A DNA stretch of 64,000 bases. Source: Maricaulis maris. Lineage in GTDB: Bacteria; Pseudomonadota; Alphaproteobacteria; Caulobacterales; Maricaulaceae. The notes beneath the pieces were generated by a model, which was not told where the DNA came from, did no database searches, and worked only from the letters and a program-made list of their open reading frames with translations. The position numbers and the translations under genes were made by a program. Location of the stretch: contig NZ_AP027270.1 in the NCBI RefSeq assembly GCF_036322705.1, forward strand, positions 2,977,501-3,041,500, in the 5' to 3' direction. How positions within the stretch are numbered: the stretch's first letter is position 1; every line of letters begins with the position of its first letter. Below are positions 54,026 to 62,294 of the stretch, in pieces.

Positions 54026-55063
54026 TCAGGCGCGACCGCGAATGCGCGCCAGTAATTGCTCGACATGGGCCACCGGCACATCGGGCGTAATCCCGTGTCC
54101 GAGATTGAAGATATGGGGCCGCCCGGCCCAACTATCCAGCAAGCGATCCACCTCGCCATCCAGCGCCGCCCCACCGGCCCTCAAGGCGGCCGGATCGAGA
54201 TGACCCTGAACCGGCATGCCCTCGGGCAGGACCGACTGGATCCAGGCCGGATCGACAGCGGTATCAATGGCAATCGCCGTCACACCCGTCTCACGGGCAT
54301 AACGCGGATAGAGCGTGCCCGCCCCGCGCGGAAAGCCGATGATCGGCACATCGATGCCCTTGGCCCGCACTGCGTCGATGATCCGCTTGGTCGGCCGGAT
54401 AATGACGCGTTCAAACAGCGGCTCGGGCAGACCTTCCGCCCAGCTGTCGAACAATTTCAGCACTTCAGCGCCGCAATTGGCCTGCATGACCAGATACTCA
54501 GCCGTGACATCAGCGATCCGGTCCATCATTGCGTCAAAGGCTTCCGGATGCTCCCAGGCCGCGACCCGGGCCTTGAACCGGTCCTTCGACCCGCCACCCT
54601 CGATCATGTAGGTCGCTACGGTCCACGGCGATCCCGCAAAGCCGATCATCGTCGTCGTGTCCGGCAGCTGAGGAACGACGCGTTTGAGCGTCTCCCCGAT
54701 CGGTGCCAGCACGGCCTCGGTCTGATCGAGCCGGAGTTCCTCGAAATTCAGCGGATCGAACGGTTCCAGCTTGGGGCCTTCACCCGTGACGAACCAGACT
54801 TTCCGGCCAAGCGCGATCGGCACCAGCAGGATGTCGGCAAACAGGATCGAAGCATCGAAGCCAAAACGACGAATGGGCTGCAGAGTCACTTCTGCCGCCA
54901 GATCCGGAGAGAAACAGAAATCGATGAAGTTCTTCGCCCGGGAGCGAACCTCACGATACTCGGCGAGATAGCGACCAGCCTGGCGCATCAGCCAGACGGG
55001 CGGTGGCGAGACAGTTTCTCCAGCGAGAACCTGAAGGAGCGGTTTCTTGATCGTGTCTTTCAT
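54026..55063 (-). CDS. hemE: Uroporphyrinogen decarboxylase
   Basis: A 345-residue enzyme decarboxylating uroporphyrinogen III. The N-terminal signature PPVWLMRQAGRYLAEYRE, the DASILFADILLVP strand and GFPRGAGTLYPRYARETG are intact. It heads the hemE-hemH-hemJ operon, and its start faces the presumed replication origin, as hemE does in Caulobacter. Confidence 0.97.
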   Translation of the reverse strand: MKDTIKKPLLQVLAGETVSPPPVWLMRQAGRYLAEYREVRSRAKNFIDFCFSPDLAAEVTLQPIRRFGFDASILFADILLVPIALGRKVWFVTGEGPKLEPFDPLNFEELRLDQTEAVLAPIGETLKRVVPQLPDTTTMIGFAGSPWTVATYMIEGGGSKDRFKARVAAWEHPEAFDAMMDRIADVTAEYLVMQANCGAEVLKLFDSWAEGLPEPLFERVIIRPTKRIIDAVRAKGIDVPIIGFPRGAGTLYPRYARETGVTAIAIDTAVDPAWIQSVLPEGMPVQGHLDPAALRAGGAALDGEVDRLLDSWAGRPHIFNLGHGITPDVPVAHVEQLLARIRGRA

Positions 55064-55345
55064 CGGTCCTGCTTAGGCATCTCTTCCCACAGGATCAATC
55101 TGTCCCTTTCATCTCTCTAAAAGAATTAAAAGGATTGTAGATGGTAGTGGGGGCGTGGATGACGTGGAATATCCCGGTTCTACCCGTTTTTCACGGTCCT
55201 GAAGGTCAAATTTTTCCTTCCACACAATCAATCAGCGGGCGCACGTTGAAAAGAAAATCAGTGATATTTCTCAATAATTTCCCTCGGGAATAAAATGTGG
55301 AATGACAGTGGAAAACGAGCGCGGAACGGGTGCCGGACTGGAACG

Positions 55346-55386
55346 TCATCCACAGGGCTTTCCCCGGAGCGGGTGCATGTGGATAG
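55346..55386. promoter_or_regulatory. Inverted pair of DnaA boxes
   Basis: TCATCCACA (55346-55354) and TGTGGATAG (55378-55386) each differ from the DnaA box consensus TTATCCACA by one base. They point toward each other with 23 bases between them, inside the presumed origin. Confidence 0.6.
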
Positions 55387-55471
55387 TGCTGTGGGTTGCT
55401 CGCGGTAAGACCGGGTACTACTCACACCTGCCGTGGCCTGATTGCCGGGCTGGGGAAAACAGACCAACTTA

Positions 55472-55486
55472 TTAACAAATGGTAAA
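55472..55486. promoter_or_regulatory. CtrA-like site at the right edge of oriC
   Basis: TTAACAAATGGTAAAC is TTAA-N7-TTAA with one mismatch (TAAA), and its reverse complement gives TTTACCATTTGTTAA, close to the preferred TTAACCAT form. It lies 21 bases before the DUF299 gene start. Confidence 0.5.
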
Positions 55487-55507
55487 CGCTAGACCGGTGA
55501 CCGGCTC

Positions 55508-56347
55508 ATGCCCCCCCAGAACTCAGCCTTCAATACCTGCTTTCACATCCACATGGTGTCCGATTCCACGGGCGAGACCCTGATGGAAGTGATGCGGGCC
55601 TCGGTCGCCCAGTTCGAGGGCACCAGTCCGCTGGAACATCTCTATGCCCTGGTGCGATCATCGAAGCAGCTTGATCGGGTTCTCGATGAGGTCGCTGCCT
55701 ATCCCGGCGTGGTCATGTACACGATGGTGAATGCCGATTTGCGGCGTGAGCTGGAAACACGCTGCGTGGAGCTGGGCGTTCCTGCGATTGCTATTCTTGA
55801 CCCGATGCTGGCCACGCTCAGTGCCTATCTCGGACGCCAGGTCGCGAGCCGGGCGGGTGCCCAGCGGTCGCTGGATGCCGATTATTACCGCCGGATCGAT
55901 GCCCTGAATTATGCGATGGCCCATGATGACGGTCAGGGCGATGATTTCGAGGGTGCTGACATTGTGCTGCTCGGGGTCAGCCGCACATCCAAGACGCCGA
56001 CCAGCGTCTACCTGGCGCATCGCGGTTTTCGCGCCGCCAATATCCCGCTCGTGAAGGACGTCCCCTTGCCACCGGCCATTTTCAGCCTGCGCAATCCACT
56101 CGTGGTCGGGTTGACGGCGTCGCCCGAGCGCATTGTCCAGATCCGTCGCAACCGTCTGCTCAGTCTGAATGAGGACCGGGACACGAATTACATTGATGAT
56201 TTCGCGGTCCGCGAAGAGATCCTTTACGCCAAACGCCTTTACGCCAAACACAAATGGCCGACGATCGATGTCACGCGTCGCTCGATCGAGGAGACGGCGG
56301 CCAAGATCATCAATCTTCTTATGGAAAAGCGGAACCTGACGGTATGA
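55508..56347 (+). CDS. DUF299 kinase/pyrophosphorylase (PEP synthase/PPDK regulatory protein)
   Basis: A 279-residue protein of the PPDK/PEPS regulatory family, which phosphorylates and dephosphorylates a threonine of pyruvate phosphate dikinase or PEP synthetase. The start HIHMVSDSTGETLMEVMRA and the P-loop-like GVSRTSKTPTSVYLAHRG are diagnostic. The target cannot be told. It is the first gene right of the origin, as in Caulobacter, and its stop overlaps the maf start. Confidence 0.93.
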   Translation: MPPQNSAFNTCFHIHMVSDSTGETLMEVMRASVAQFEGTSPLEHLYALVRSSKQLDRVLDEVAAYPGVVMYTMVNADLRRELETRCVELGVPAIAILDPMLATLSAYLGRQVASRAGAQRSLDADYYRRIDALNYAMAHDDGQGDDFEGADIVLLGVSRTSKTPTSVYLAHRGFRAANIPLVKDVPLPPAIFSLRNPLVVGLTASPERIVQIRRNRLLSLNEDRDTNYIDDFAVREEILYAKRLYAKHKWPTIDVTRRSIEETAAKIINLLMEKRNLTV

Positions 56348-56934
56348 CCCGGTTTATCCTGGCTTCCGGAAGCCGAATCCGGGCCGACATTCTCACACAA
56401 GCGCATATCCCGTTCGAGATTATCAAATCCGATGTGGATGAAAGCGTGATCAAGTCCGAGCGCACAGACCTCAATCCGCGCGACATGGCCCTGTGTCTGG
56501 CAGAAGCGAAGGCGGCGCCGGTGTCGCTGGCTCATCCGGACGCGCTGGTTCTTGGGGCCGACCAGACCATGGAACTGGATGAGACGCTGCTCGACAAGCT
56601 GCCGGATCCGACCCTGGCACGGGAACGCCTGCAACGCATGCGCGGTCGGCCGCATTATCTTCATGCCGGCCTTGCCTTGCTGCAGGCCGGACAGCCGGTC
56701 TGGACCTTCCAGCAAACCTCGACGATTTACGTCCGGGAGTTCTCGGACGCCTTTCTGGACTCCTATCTTGAACGCGCCGGCGACGCCCTGACAGCCAGTG
56801 TCGGGGCCTATGCCTATGAGGGCCTGGGCGCGCAATTGTTTGAGCGTGTCGAAGGCGATTACTACGCCATTCTGGGCCTGCCGCTTCTGCCGCTGGCGGC
56901 CGAGCTGCGGGCCCGCGGGGTGCTGGCGCCATGA
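56344..56934 (+). CDS. maf: Maf-family nucleotide pyrophosphatase
   Basis: A 196-residue house-cleaning enzyme that hydrolyses non-canonical or modified nucleoside triphosphates. The N-terminal ILASGSRIRADIL, the GADQTMELD motif and the GDYYAILGLPLLPL ending are present. The start at 56344 overlaps the previous stop (ATGA), and its own stop overlaps aroE. Confidence 0.92.
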   Translation: MTRFILASGSRIRADILTQAHIPFEIIKSDVDESVIKSERTDLNPRDMALCLAEAKAAPVSLAHPDALVLGADQTMELDETLLDKLPDPTLARERLQRMRGRPHYLHAGLALLQAGQPVWTFQQTSTIYVREFSDAFLDSYLERAGDALTASVGAYAYEGLGAQLFERVEGDYYAILGLPLLPLAAELRARGVLAP

Positions 56935-57773
56935 TTCCAACCGGTGCAGCTCGATTTGCCGGCGTCGCGGGTCATCCGGTGGCCCATTCCCTGTCGCCGG
57001 TTCTGATGCAGCACTGGATCGATGCGGCTGACCTCGACGCCCTCTATGTCCCCTTCCCGGTCGCGCCGGAAGATTTTGACAGGGTTGTGGCAGGACTGGC
57101 GCGTGCTGGGTGTGCCGGTCTCAATGTCACGCTGCCCCACAAGGAAGCGGCGCTCGAGCTTGCCGATACGGCATCGGCCTCGGCGCGGGCGGTCGGAGCT
57201 GCCAATCTCCTGACATTTTCGGCCTCGGGCATTCATGCTGACAATACTGACATTGCCGGGTTTCTCTATGCGTTGGCACCGGCATCGATTGATTATAGCA
57301 AGACCCGGGCGCTGGTTTTCGGAGCCGGAGGCGCTGCACGGGCACTGGTTTATGGCCTCCTGACAGCAGGTGTCACCAAACTCGCTATCTGCAATCGCAA
57401 TCTGACCCGGGCGGAAGGTCTGGCCCGCGACATTGCCCCTGATGCCAGCCTGGTCCCGTGGGAAGCCCGTGATGATGCCCTGGACGGTTCTACCCTCATC
57501 ATCAATGCCACCTCGCTCGGCCTGGGTGGTCGCGACGACCTTGACCTGGACTGGCAGCGTGTCGCATCCGGCAGTGTCGCCTTTGATAGCGTCTACACGC
57601 CGTTGAAGACGGGATTTTTGGCCGCCGCTGCGGACCGGGGCCTGACCGCGATTGACGGGCTGGACATGCTGATCGGGCAGGCCCGGCCCAGCTTTCAGGC
57701 CTTCTTCGGGCGCCCGGTGCCGGATCTACCCGCCATCCGCCACCGACTGATCCACCAGTTGGAGGCGCAGTGA
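56931..57773 (+). CDS. aroE: Shikimate dehydrogenase
   Basis: A 280-residue NADP-dependent enzyme of aromatic amino-acid synthesis. Substrate-binding VAHSLSPVLM, catalytic lysine in NVTLPHKEAA, aspartate in NTDIAGFL and the NADP loop GAGGAARALVYGL are intact. It overlaps maf at the start and touches coaE at the end (TGATG). Confidence 0.95.
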   Translation: MIPTGAARFAGVAGHPVAHSLSPVLMQHWIDAADLDALYVPFPVAPEDFDRVVAGLARAGCAGLNVTLPHKEAALELADTASASARAVGAANLLTFSASGIHADNTDIAGFLYALAPASIDYSKTRALVFGAGGAARALVYGLLTAGVTKLAICNRNLTRAEGLARDIAPDASLVPWEARDDALDGSTLIINATSLGLGGRDDLDLDWQRVASGSVAFDSVYTPLKTGFLAAAADRGLTAIDGLDMLIGQARPSFQAFFGRPVPDLPAIRHRLIHQLEAQ

Positions 57774-58384
57774 TGCTGACGGTCGGATTGACGGGGTCCA
57801 TCGGCATGGGCAAATCGGCAACCGCGCAGATCCTGCGCGACGCTGATATCCCGGTCTTTGATTCCGATGCTGCCGTTCATGCGCTGTACGCGCCGGGCGG
57901 TGCCGCGGTCGAGCCGGTCGGTCGCGCCTTTCCCGGCGTGGTTGTCGACGGGGCGATTGACCGTTCCCGACTGTCCGATGCGCTGAAGGCCGACCCGGAT
58001 GGGTTCGAAATCCTCGAAGAAATCGTTCACCCACTCGTCAGTGCTGCGCGCGAGGCCTTCGTCCGGGAAAACCGGGCCGCCGGCCATGACATCCTTGTCT
58101 TCGACGTCCCGCTCTTGTTTGAAACCGGCGGTGAGGCGCGGGTCGACGCGGTCATTGTCGTCCATGCGCCGGATGCCGTGCGCCGCGCCCGCGTGATGCA
58201 GCGTCCGGGCATGACCGAAGCCAAGCTGGAGGCCATAATCGCCCGGCAGCTTGACGATTCGAGCAAGTTGTCGCGGGCGGATTTCGTTGTGGAGACGTCC
58301 GGTGGGCTGGACGATGCGCGGCGACAGGTTGCTGATATCATTGACGCACTGAAACAGCGCCTGGCCAATGACGGCGCGCGTTAG
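57773..58384 (+). CDS. coaE: Dephospho-CoA kinase
   Basis: A 203-residue P-loop kinase doing the final CoA step. Walker A is GLTGSIGMGKSA, followed by VFDSDAAVHALY and PLLFETG. The ATG at 57773 is chosen because GGAGG lies 7 bases upstream; a GTG at 57770 would add one residue. It shares a base with the aroE stop and precedes dnaQ by 17 bases. Confidence 0.95.
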   Translation: MLTVGLTGSIGMGKSATAQILRDADIPVFDSDAAVHALYAPGGAAVEPVGRAFPGVVVDGAIDRSRLSDALKADPDGFEILEEIVHPLVSAAREAFVRENRAAGHDILVFDVPLLFETGGEARVDAVIVVHAPDAVRRARVMQRPGMTEAKLEAIIARQLDDSSKLSRADFVVETSGGLDDARRQVADIIDALKQRLANDGAR

Positions 58385-58401
58385 AGGATCAAGGCAGAGC
58401 C

Positions 58402-59094
58402 ATGCGTGAAATCGTCTTCGATACCGAAACCACGGGACTCGATCCCAATAGCGGCGACCGCATCACCGAACTGGGTTGCGTCGAGATCATTGATTTCATT
58501 CCAACCGGCAAGACCTTCCACGCCTATGTGAATCCACAGCGCTCCATCCCCAAGGAAGTTGTCGACATTACCGGGCTGACCACTGAATTCCTGGCCGACA
58601 AGCCGCTCTTTGACGAGGTCGGGCCCGGGTTCGTCGAGTTCGTCGGCGATGCGACCATGGTCGCCCACAACGCATCCTTCGATCGCGGTTTCATCAATAT
58701 GGAGCTGGCGCGGCTGGGGCTTGCGACCTATCCGGAGGACCGCTTCAAGGACACGGCGCGCATCGCCCGGGCCAAGTTTCCCGGCTCCTATGTCTCGCTT
58801 GATGCCCTTTGCAAACGCTTTGATATCTCGCTCGATACCCGTGACAAGCACGGCGCGCTGATCGACTCCCTGCTTCTGGCCGAAGTCTATCTCGAGCTGA
58901 TGGGGGGGCGGACGCGAGCGCTCGACCTGTCAGGGCAGGGCAGTGGCACGGGTGGTCGGGCGGAGTTTCCGGCCCGTGCACCACGCGCCACCCCGCTTGG
59001 CGCTCGCCAGACAGACGCAGAGCGCGCCGCCCATGCCGCCTTTGTTGACGAGATGGGCGAGAACGCGCTCTGGAAAAAACTGACGATTCAGTAA
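58402..59094 (+). CDS. dnaQ: DNA polymerase III epsilon subunit (proofreading exonuclease)
   Basis: A 230-residue DEDDh exonuclease. Exo I is VFDTETTGLDP (D7, E9), Exo II HNASFDRGF and Exo III DKHGALIDS. The C-terminal tail beyond about residue 180 is the linker and polymerase-binding segment. It ends the maf-aroE-coaE-dnaQ run and is convergent with secB, 6 bases apart. Confidence 0.95.
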   Translation: MREIVFDTETTGLDPNSGDRITELGCVEIIDFIPTGKTFHAYVNPQRSIPKEVVDITGLTTEFLADKPLFDEVGPGFVEFVGDATMVAHNASFDRGFINMELARLGLATYPEDRFKDTARIARAKFPGSYVSLDALCKRFDISLDTRDKHGALIDSLLLAEVYLELMGGRTRALDLSGQGSGTGGRAEFPARAPRATPLGARQTDAERAAHAAFVDEMGENALWKKLTIQ

Positions 59095-59100
59095 GTTCGC

Positions 59101-59619
59101 TTAATTAGCTGCGGCCGGATCGCCATTGCCGTTGCTCTCCGAACCCGGAGCCGCCGCGGCGCGCTTGGCGATCTGGGCGCGATACAAGCCGGCGAAATCG
59201 ACCGGATCCAGCATCAGCGGCGGGAAATTCCCGTCACGGGTCGCATCAGCCAGCACGCGGCGGGCGAACGGGAAAATCAGGCGCGGGCACTCGATCAGCA
59301 GGAAAGGTTCGCGATCCATCTCGCCGACATTGGCAAGCTGGAACAGGCCGGCATAGGACAGCTCGGCGATGAAAACGACGGTCTCGTCGCGCGAGGCCTT
59401 TGCGTTCACCGTCAGCACGACTTCGAAGGTGTCTTCACCAACGCCGCGCGCCTGGACATCAATGCCCAGATCGATCGCCGGGGTCGGCTGACCCGGGCGC
59501 AGCGTGTCCGGAGCACCGGGGTTTTCGAAGGAGAGATCCTTCACGTATTGCGCAAGAACGCGCAGCTGAGGCTGTTGGTCGGCAGCCGGTGCGGCGGGCG
59601 TGGTCGGTGCGTCGGTCAT
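59101..59619 (-). CDS. secB: Protein-export chaperone SecB
   Basis: A 172-residue tetrameric chaperone delivering precursors to SecA. Conserved parts are LAQYVKDLSFENPGAP, the AELSYAGLFQLANVG strand and IECPRLIFPFARRVLADATRDGNFPPLMLDPVDF. The ATG at 59619 starts an unstructured acidic N-terminus typical of alphaproteobacterial SecB; a longer in-frame extension upstream crosses the divergent promoter and is rejected. Confidence 0.95.
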   Translation of the reverse strand: MTDAPTTPAAPAADQQPQLRVLAQYVKDLSFENPGAPDTLRPGQPTPAIDLGIDVQARGVGEDTFEVVLTVNAKASRDETVVFIAELSYAGLFQLANVGEMDREPFLLIECPRLIFPFARRVLADATRDGNFPPLMLDPVDFAGLYRAQIAKRAAAAPGSESNGNGDPAAAN

Positions 59620-59820
59620 GGAACTCCCCGGATGGGTCTGTAAACGGCTGGCCGTGAGTGGCCATGTCAAGGCGAGCGCGCCCGTTACCATGCCGGCCGG
59701 TGACCGGCAAGAAGGCAAGACCACAGCGAAAAGGCTGACGCGGGCCCAAATAGAGCCTATATCTAAGGGTACAACGGGTCGGCGATCCGATGCGCCGCCC
59801 TCTGTCAGCTTAACAAAGGT

Positions 59821-60453
59821 ATGACTCTCCCCATGGATATCTGGACGCTTATTGGTGGCATTGCTGCGATTTTCTTCGCCTATCGCCTCTATACGGTGCT
59901 CGGTCGACGCGAGGGCCATATGGAAGCCCCCACGCCTGGCAACAAACCGGCGGTCAGTACCGATCCGGACAAGACGCCTCACCTGCGTCCGGCTTTCGTG
60001 GGTCCGGCTGCTGCCGGCCTTGAGGCCATTGCCGGTGCCGATAACCGCTTTGATCCGGACACCTTTCTGACCGGTGCCCGCAGCGCCTACGAGATGATTG
60101 TGCACGCCTTTGCCGCGGGCGACCGTAAGGCGCTCGAGCCTCTGCTCGCCCCCAACGTGCTCGACCGCTATACCGCCGCCATCGATCAACGCGCGGATCG
60201 CGGCGAAACCGTCCGCACCGAAATCGACCGGATCAAGACGGCCGAGATCACCGAAGCGAGCCACACCGATAGCACGGCCCGGATCAAGGTTCGTTTTGTC
60301 GCCGAGATCGCGACCGAGACACGGGACAGCGATGATGTCGTGATCGCTGGCGATCTGGGCCGGCTGACACCCGTCACCGAGGATTGGGTTTTCGAGCGTC
60401 GTACCGATACGGGCAATCCGAACTGGGTGTTGACCCGTGTTGCGGCGGTTTGA
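59821..60453 (+). CDS. Tim44-domain inner-membrane protein (TimA-like)
   Basis: A 210-residue protein with one N-terminal membrane helix (WTLIGGIAAIFFAYRLYTVLG) and a C-terminal Tim44/NTF2-like domain (FDPDTFLTGARSAYEMIVHAFAAGDRKAL to DWVFERRTDTGNPNWVLTRV). It is the bacterial relative of the mitochondrial import component Tim44; in Caulobacter it is called TimA. Either the ATG at 59821 or that at 59833 may start it. It overlaps mltA by 17 bases and diverges from secB. Confidence 0.9.
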   Translation: MTLPMDIWTLIGGIAAIFFAYRLYTVLGRREGHMEAPTPGNKPAVSTDPDKTPHLRPAFVGPAAAGLEAIAGADNRFDPDTFLTGARSAYEMIVHAFAAGDRKALEPLLAPNVLDRYTAAIDQRADRGETVRTEIDRIKTAEITEASHTDSTARIKVRFVAEIATETRDSDDVVIAGDLGRLTPVTEDWVFERRTDTGNPNWVLTRVAAV

Positions 60454-61690
60454 CCGCCTCCTGCTGATCGGCGTCGTTTTCCTCGCCGCCTGTCAGCCGC
60501 GTGCACCCGAACCGGAGCCTGCGCCTGAACCGGAACCCGAGACCCCGGTCGCGGAGCGTCCTGAAACACTGGATTTTCAGCCTGTTACCTGGACAGCGAT
60601 GGACGGGTGGGGGGAGCACGACCTCGTGCCTGCCCTGCAGGCCCTGCGACGCAGCTGCGCCCGCCTCGACAGGCGCGATGACCGTGACTTTCTCAATCCC
60701 CAGGCCGGCTGGGCCGGTCGGGTCGAGGACTGGCGCGGAGCGTGTACGGCGGTCGCCATGACACAGGCCGGTCCGCAAGCGGCGCGAGCCAGTCTGGAGG
60801 CGGTCTTCACGCCGGTCCGGCTGCTGGCGCGGGACGCCGAAACCGGCGAAACCCGTACCGAGGGTCTGCTGACCGGCTATTACGAGCCTTATGTCGAGGT
60901 TCGCCGCGAGCGCGAAGAGGGGTTTACCCAACCCCTGCGTCGTCGTCCGGACGATCTGGTGACCGTTGATCTCGGCCGTTTCGACCCCAGTCTCGCGGGA
61001 CGCCGCATTGTCGGCGAGGTCCGTGATGGCGAGCTCGACCTCTACAAGGACCGCACGGCGATCGAGACCAGCAATGCCGGCGAGATTTTCGCCTGGGGTC
61101 GACCGATTGATGTCTTTTTCCTCCAGATCCAGGGGTCTGGCCGTTTGCTGTTTGATGACGGCCATGAGGAACGCGCGGCCTTTGCCGCCCATAACGGCCT
61201 GCCCTACCGCTCTATTGGCCGCGAACTGATCCAGCGCGGTGAGATGGAAGCCCATGCCGCGTCCAAGCAGGGTATTGAAGCCTGGCTCAACGAACACGGG
61301 CCCGAGGCGACAGCTGAACTGTTTGGCGTCAATCCGCGCTATGTTTTCTTCCAGAGCGAGGTGATGACTGATCCCGATCTCGGACCACGTGGTTCTGCCG
61401 GGACCCCGTTGACCCCGATGGCGTCAATCGCTGTCGACACCCGCGTCATGGCGCATGGTGTGCCGGTCTGGCTCTCGGCGGACCTGCCGGAGCTGCCGGC
61501 CTGGAGCGGCCTTGTGGTGGCCCAGGACTCGGGCGGCGCGATCAACGGACCGTTGCGCGGAGATTTCTTCTGGGGCTGGGGTGAGACCGCCGAGCGACGG
61601 GCCGGGACGACCCGCGCCGAGGCCGAATGGATCCTGCTGCTGCCACACACCGTGGTCGCACAGCTGTTCGCCGATACCGAGCCGACCTGA
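60437..61690 (+). CDS. mltA: Membrane-bound lytic murein transglycosylase A
   Basis: A 417-residue lipoprotein with signal LLLIGVVFLAAC followed by a Pro/Glu-rich linker (PEPEPAPEPEPETPVAE). The MltA/3D barrel has LLTGYYEPYVEV, FFLQIQGSGRL, VNPRYVFF and the catalytic region VVAQDSGGAINGPLRGDFFWGWG. It cleaves peptidoglycan glycan strands to anhydro ends. The start is GTG at 60437 inside the timA end. The Smr gene follows after 3 bases. Confidence 0.94.
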   Translation: MLRRFDRLLLIGVVFLAACQPRAPEPEPAPEPEPETPVAERPETLDFQPVTWTAMDGWGEHDLVPALQALRRSCARLDRRDDRDFLNPQAGWAGRVEDWRGACTAVAMTQAGPQAARASLEAVFTPVRLLARDAETGETRTEGLLTGYYEPYVEVRREREEGFTQPLRRRPDDLVTVDLGRFDPSLAGRRIVGEVRDGELDLYKDRTAIETSNAGEIFAWGRPIDVFFLQIQGSGRLLFDDGHEERAAFAAHNGLPYRSIGRELIQRGEMEAHAASKQGIEAWLNEHGPEATAELFGVNPRYVFFQSEVMTDPDLGPRGSAGTPLTPMASIAVDTRVMAHGVPVWLSADLPELPAWSGLVVAQDSGGAINGPLRGDFFWGWGETAERRAGTTRAEAEWILLLPHTVVAQLFADTEPT

Positions 61691-61693
61691 TCG

Positions 61694-62284
61694 ATGGCCC
61701 GCAAACGGACCATGCGCCCCGAGGAGCGCGCGCTCTGGAGCCGTGTCGCCAAGTCGGTGACGCCGATCTCGCCGGACCGTGTCCGCAATCTGGAAGAGCC
61801 GGCCCCTGCTGAGCCGCCAGCCGCGCCGAAATCCGGCATGGAGACGGCGGCGCGGGCCTATGACACCGGACTTCAGCCGCCAACCCGGCAGCGCGCCCCG
61901 GCCGCTTATGACCCGCCCCTCCCGCATGACCGGTCGGGCGAAAAGCGGGTCCGGCGCGGTCGTCTCGATCTGGATGGCCGGATTGACCTTCATGGACTGA
62001 CCCAGGCCCAGGCCCTGCGCTCCCTGCGTCATTTTCTGCAGATGGCCCACGCCAGCGGCTACCGCACTGTCCTGGTCATCACCGGCAAGGGCTTCAAATC
62101 CCGCGAGCGTGAGGCGGCGCCCTGGGAGGTCGTCGAGGAGCCCGGCGTTCTCCGACGCAAACTCCCGGAATGGTTAGGCCTTCCGGAGTTTAGTCAGTAT
62201 GTGTCAGGGTTCGCGACCTCGCACGCCCGCCATGGCGGCAGCGGCGCGTTCTATGTGACTCTGAGAGTGCGAAACCGCGACTGA
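61694..62284 (+). CDS. Smr/MutS2-domain endonuclease-like protein
   Basis: A 196-residue protein with a disordered Pro/Ala-rich N-terminal half and a C-terminal Smr domain: LDGRIDLHGLTQAQALRSL (DLHG motif), VLVITGKGFKS and HARHGGSGAFYVTLR. Stand-alone Smr proteins nick DNA or cleave stalled mRNA. It follows mltA after 3 bases and converges on hslU. Confidence 0.9.
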   Translation: MARKRTMRPEERALWSRVAKSVTPISPDRVRNLEEPAPAEPPAAPKSGMETAARAYDTGLQPPTRQRAPAAYDPPLPHDRSGEKRVRRGRLDLDGRIDLHGLTQAQALRSLRHFLQMAHASGYRTVLVITGKGFKSREREAAPWEVVEEPGVLRRKLPEWLGLPEFSQYVSGFATSHARHGGSGAFYVTLRVRNRD

Positions 62285-62294
62285 CGCGTCGTCC

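Larger units (their letters stand above)
55064..55507. other. Presumed chromosomal replication origin (oriC)
   Basis: This 444-base gap between the divergent hemE and DUF299 genes carries no ORF worth calling. It has the same gene context as Caulobacter Cori. It contains two 8-of-9 DnaA boxes in opposite orientation (TCATCCACA at 55346-55354, TGTGGATAG at 55378-55386), several weaker CCACA/TGTGG motifs (55157, 55219, 55295, 55389), AT-rich blocks (55208-55218, 55250-55296, 55467-55487) and a CtrA-like site. By eye no GANTC methylation site was seen in it. Confidence 0.75.

Noticed and set aside
59810-59824. TTAACAAAGGTATGA upstream of timA as a CtrA site
   Set aside because: Only one half-site; the spaced second half is ATGA.
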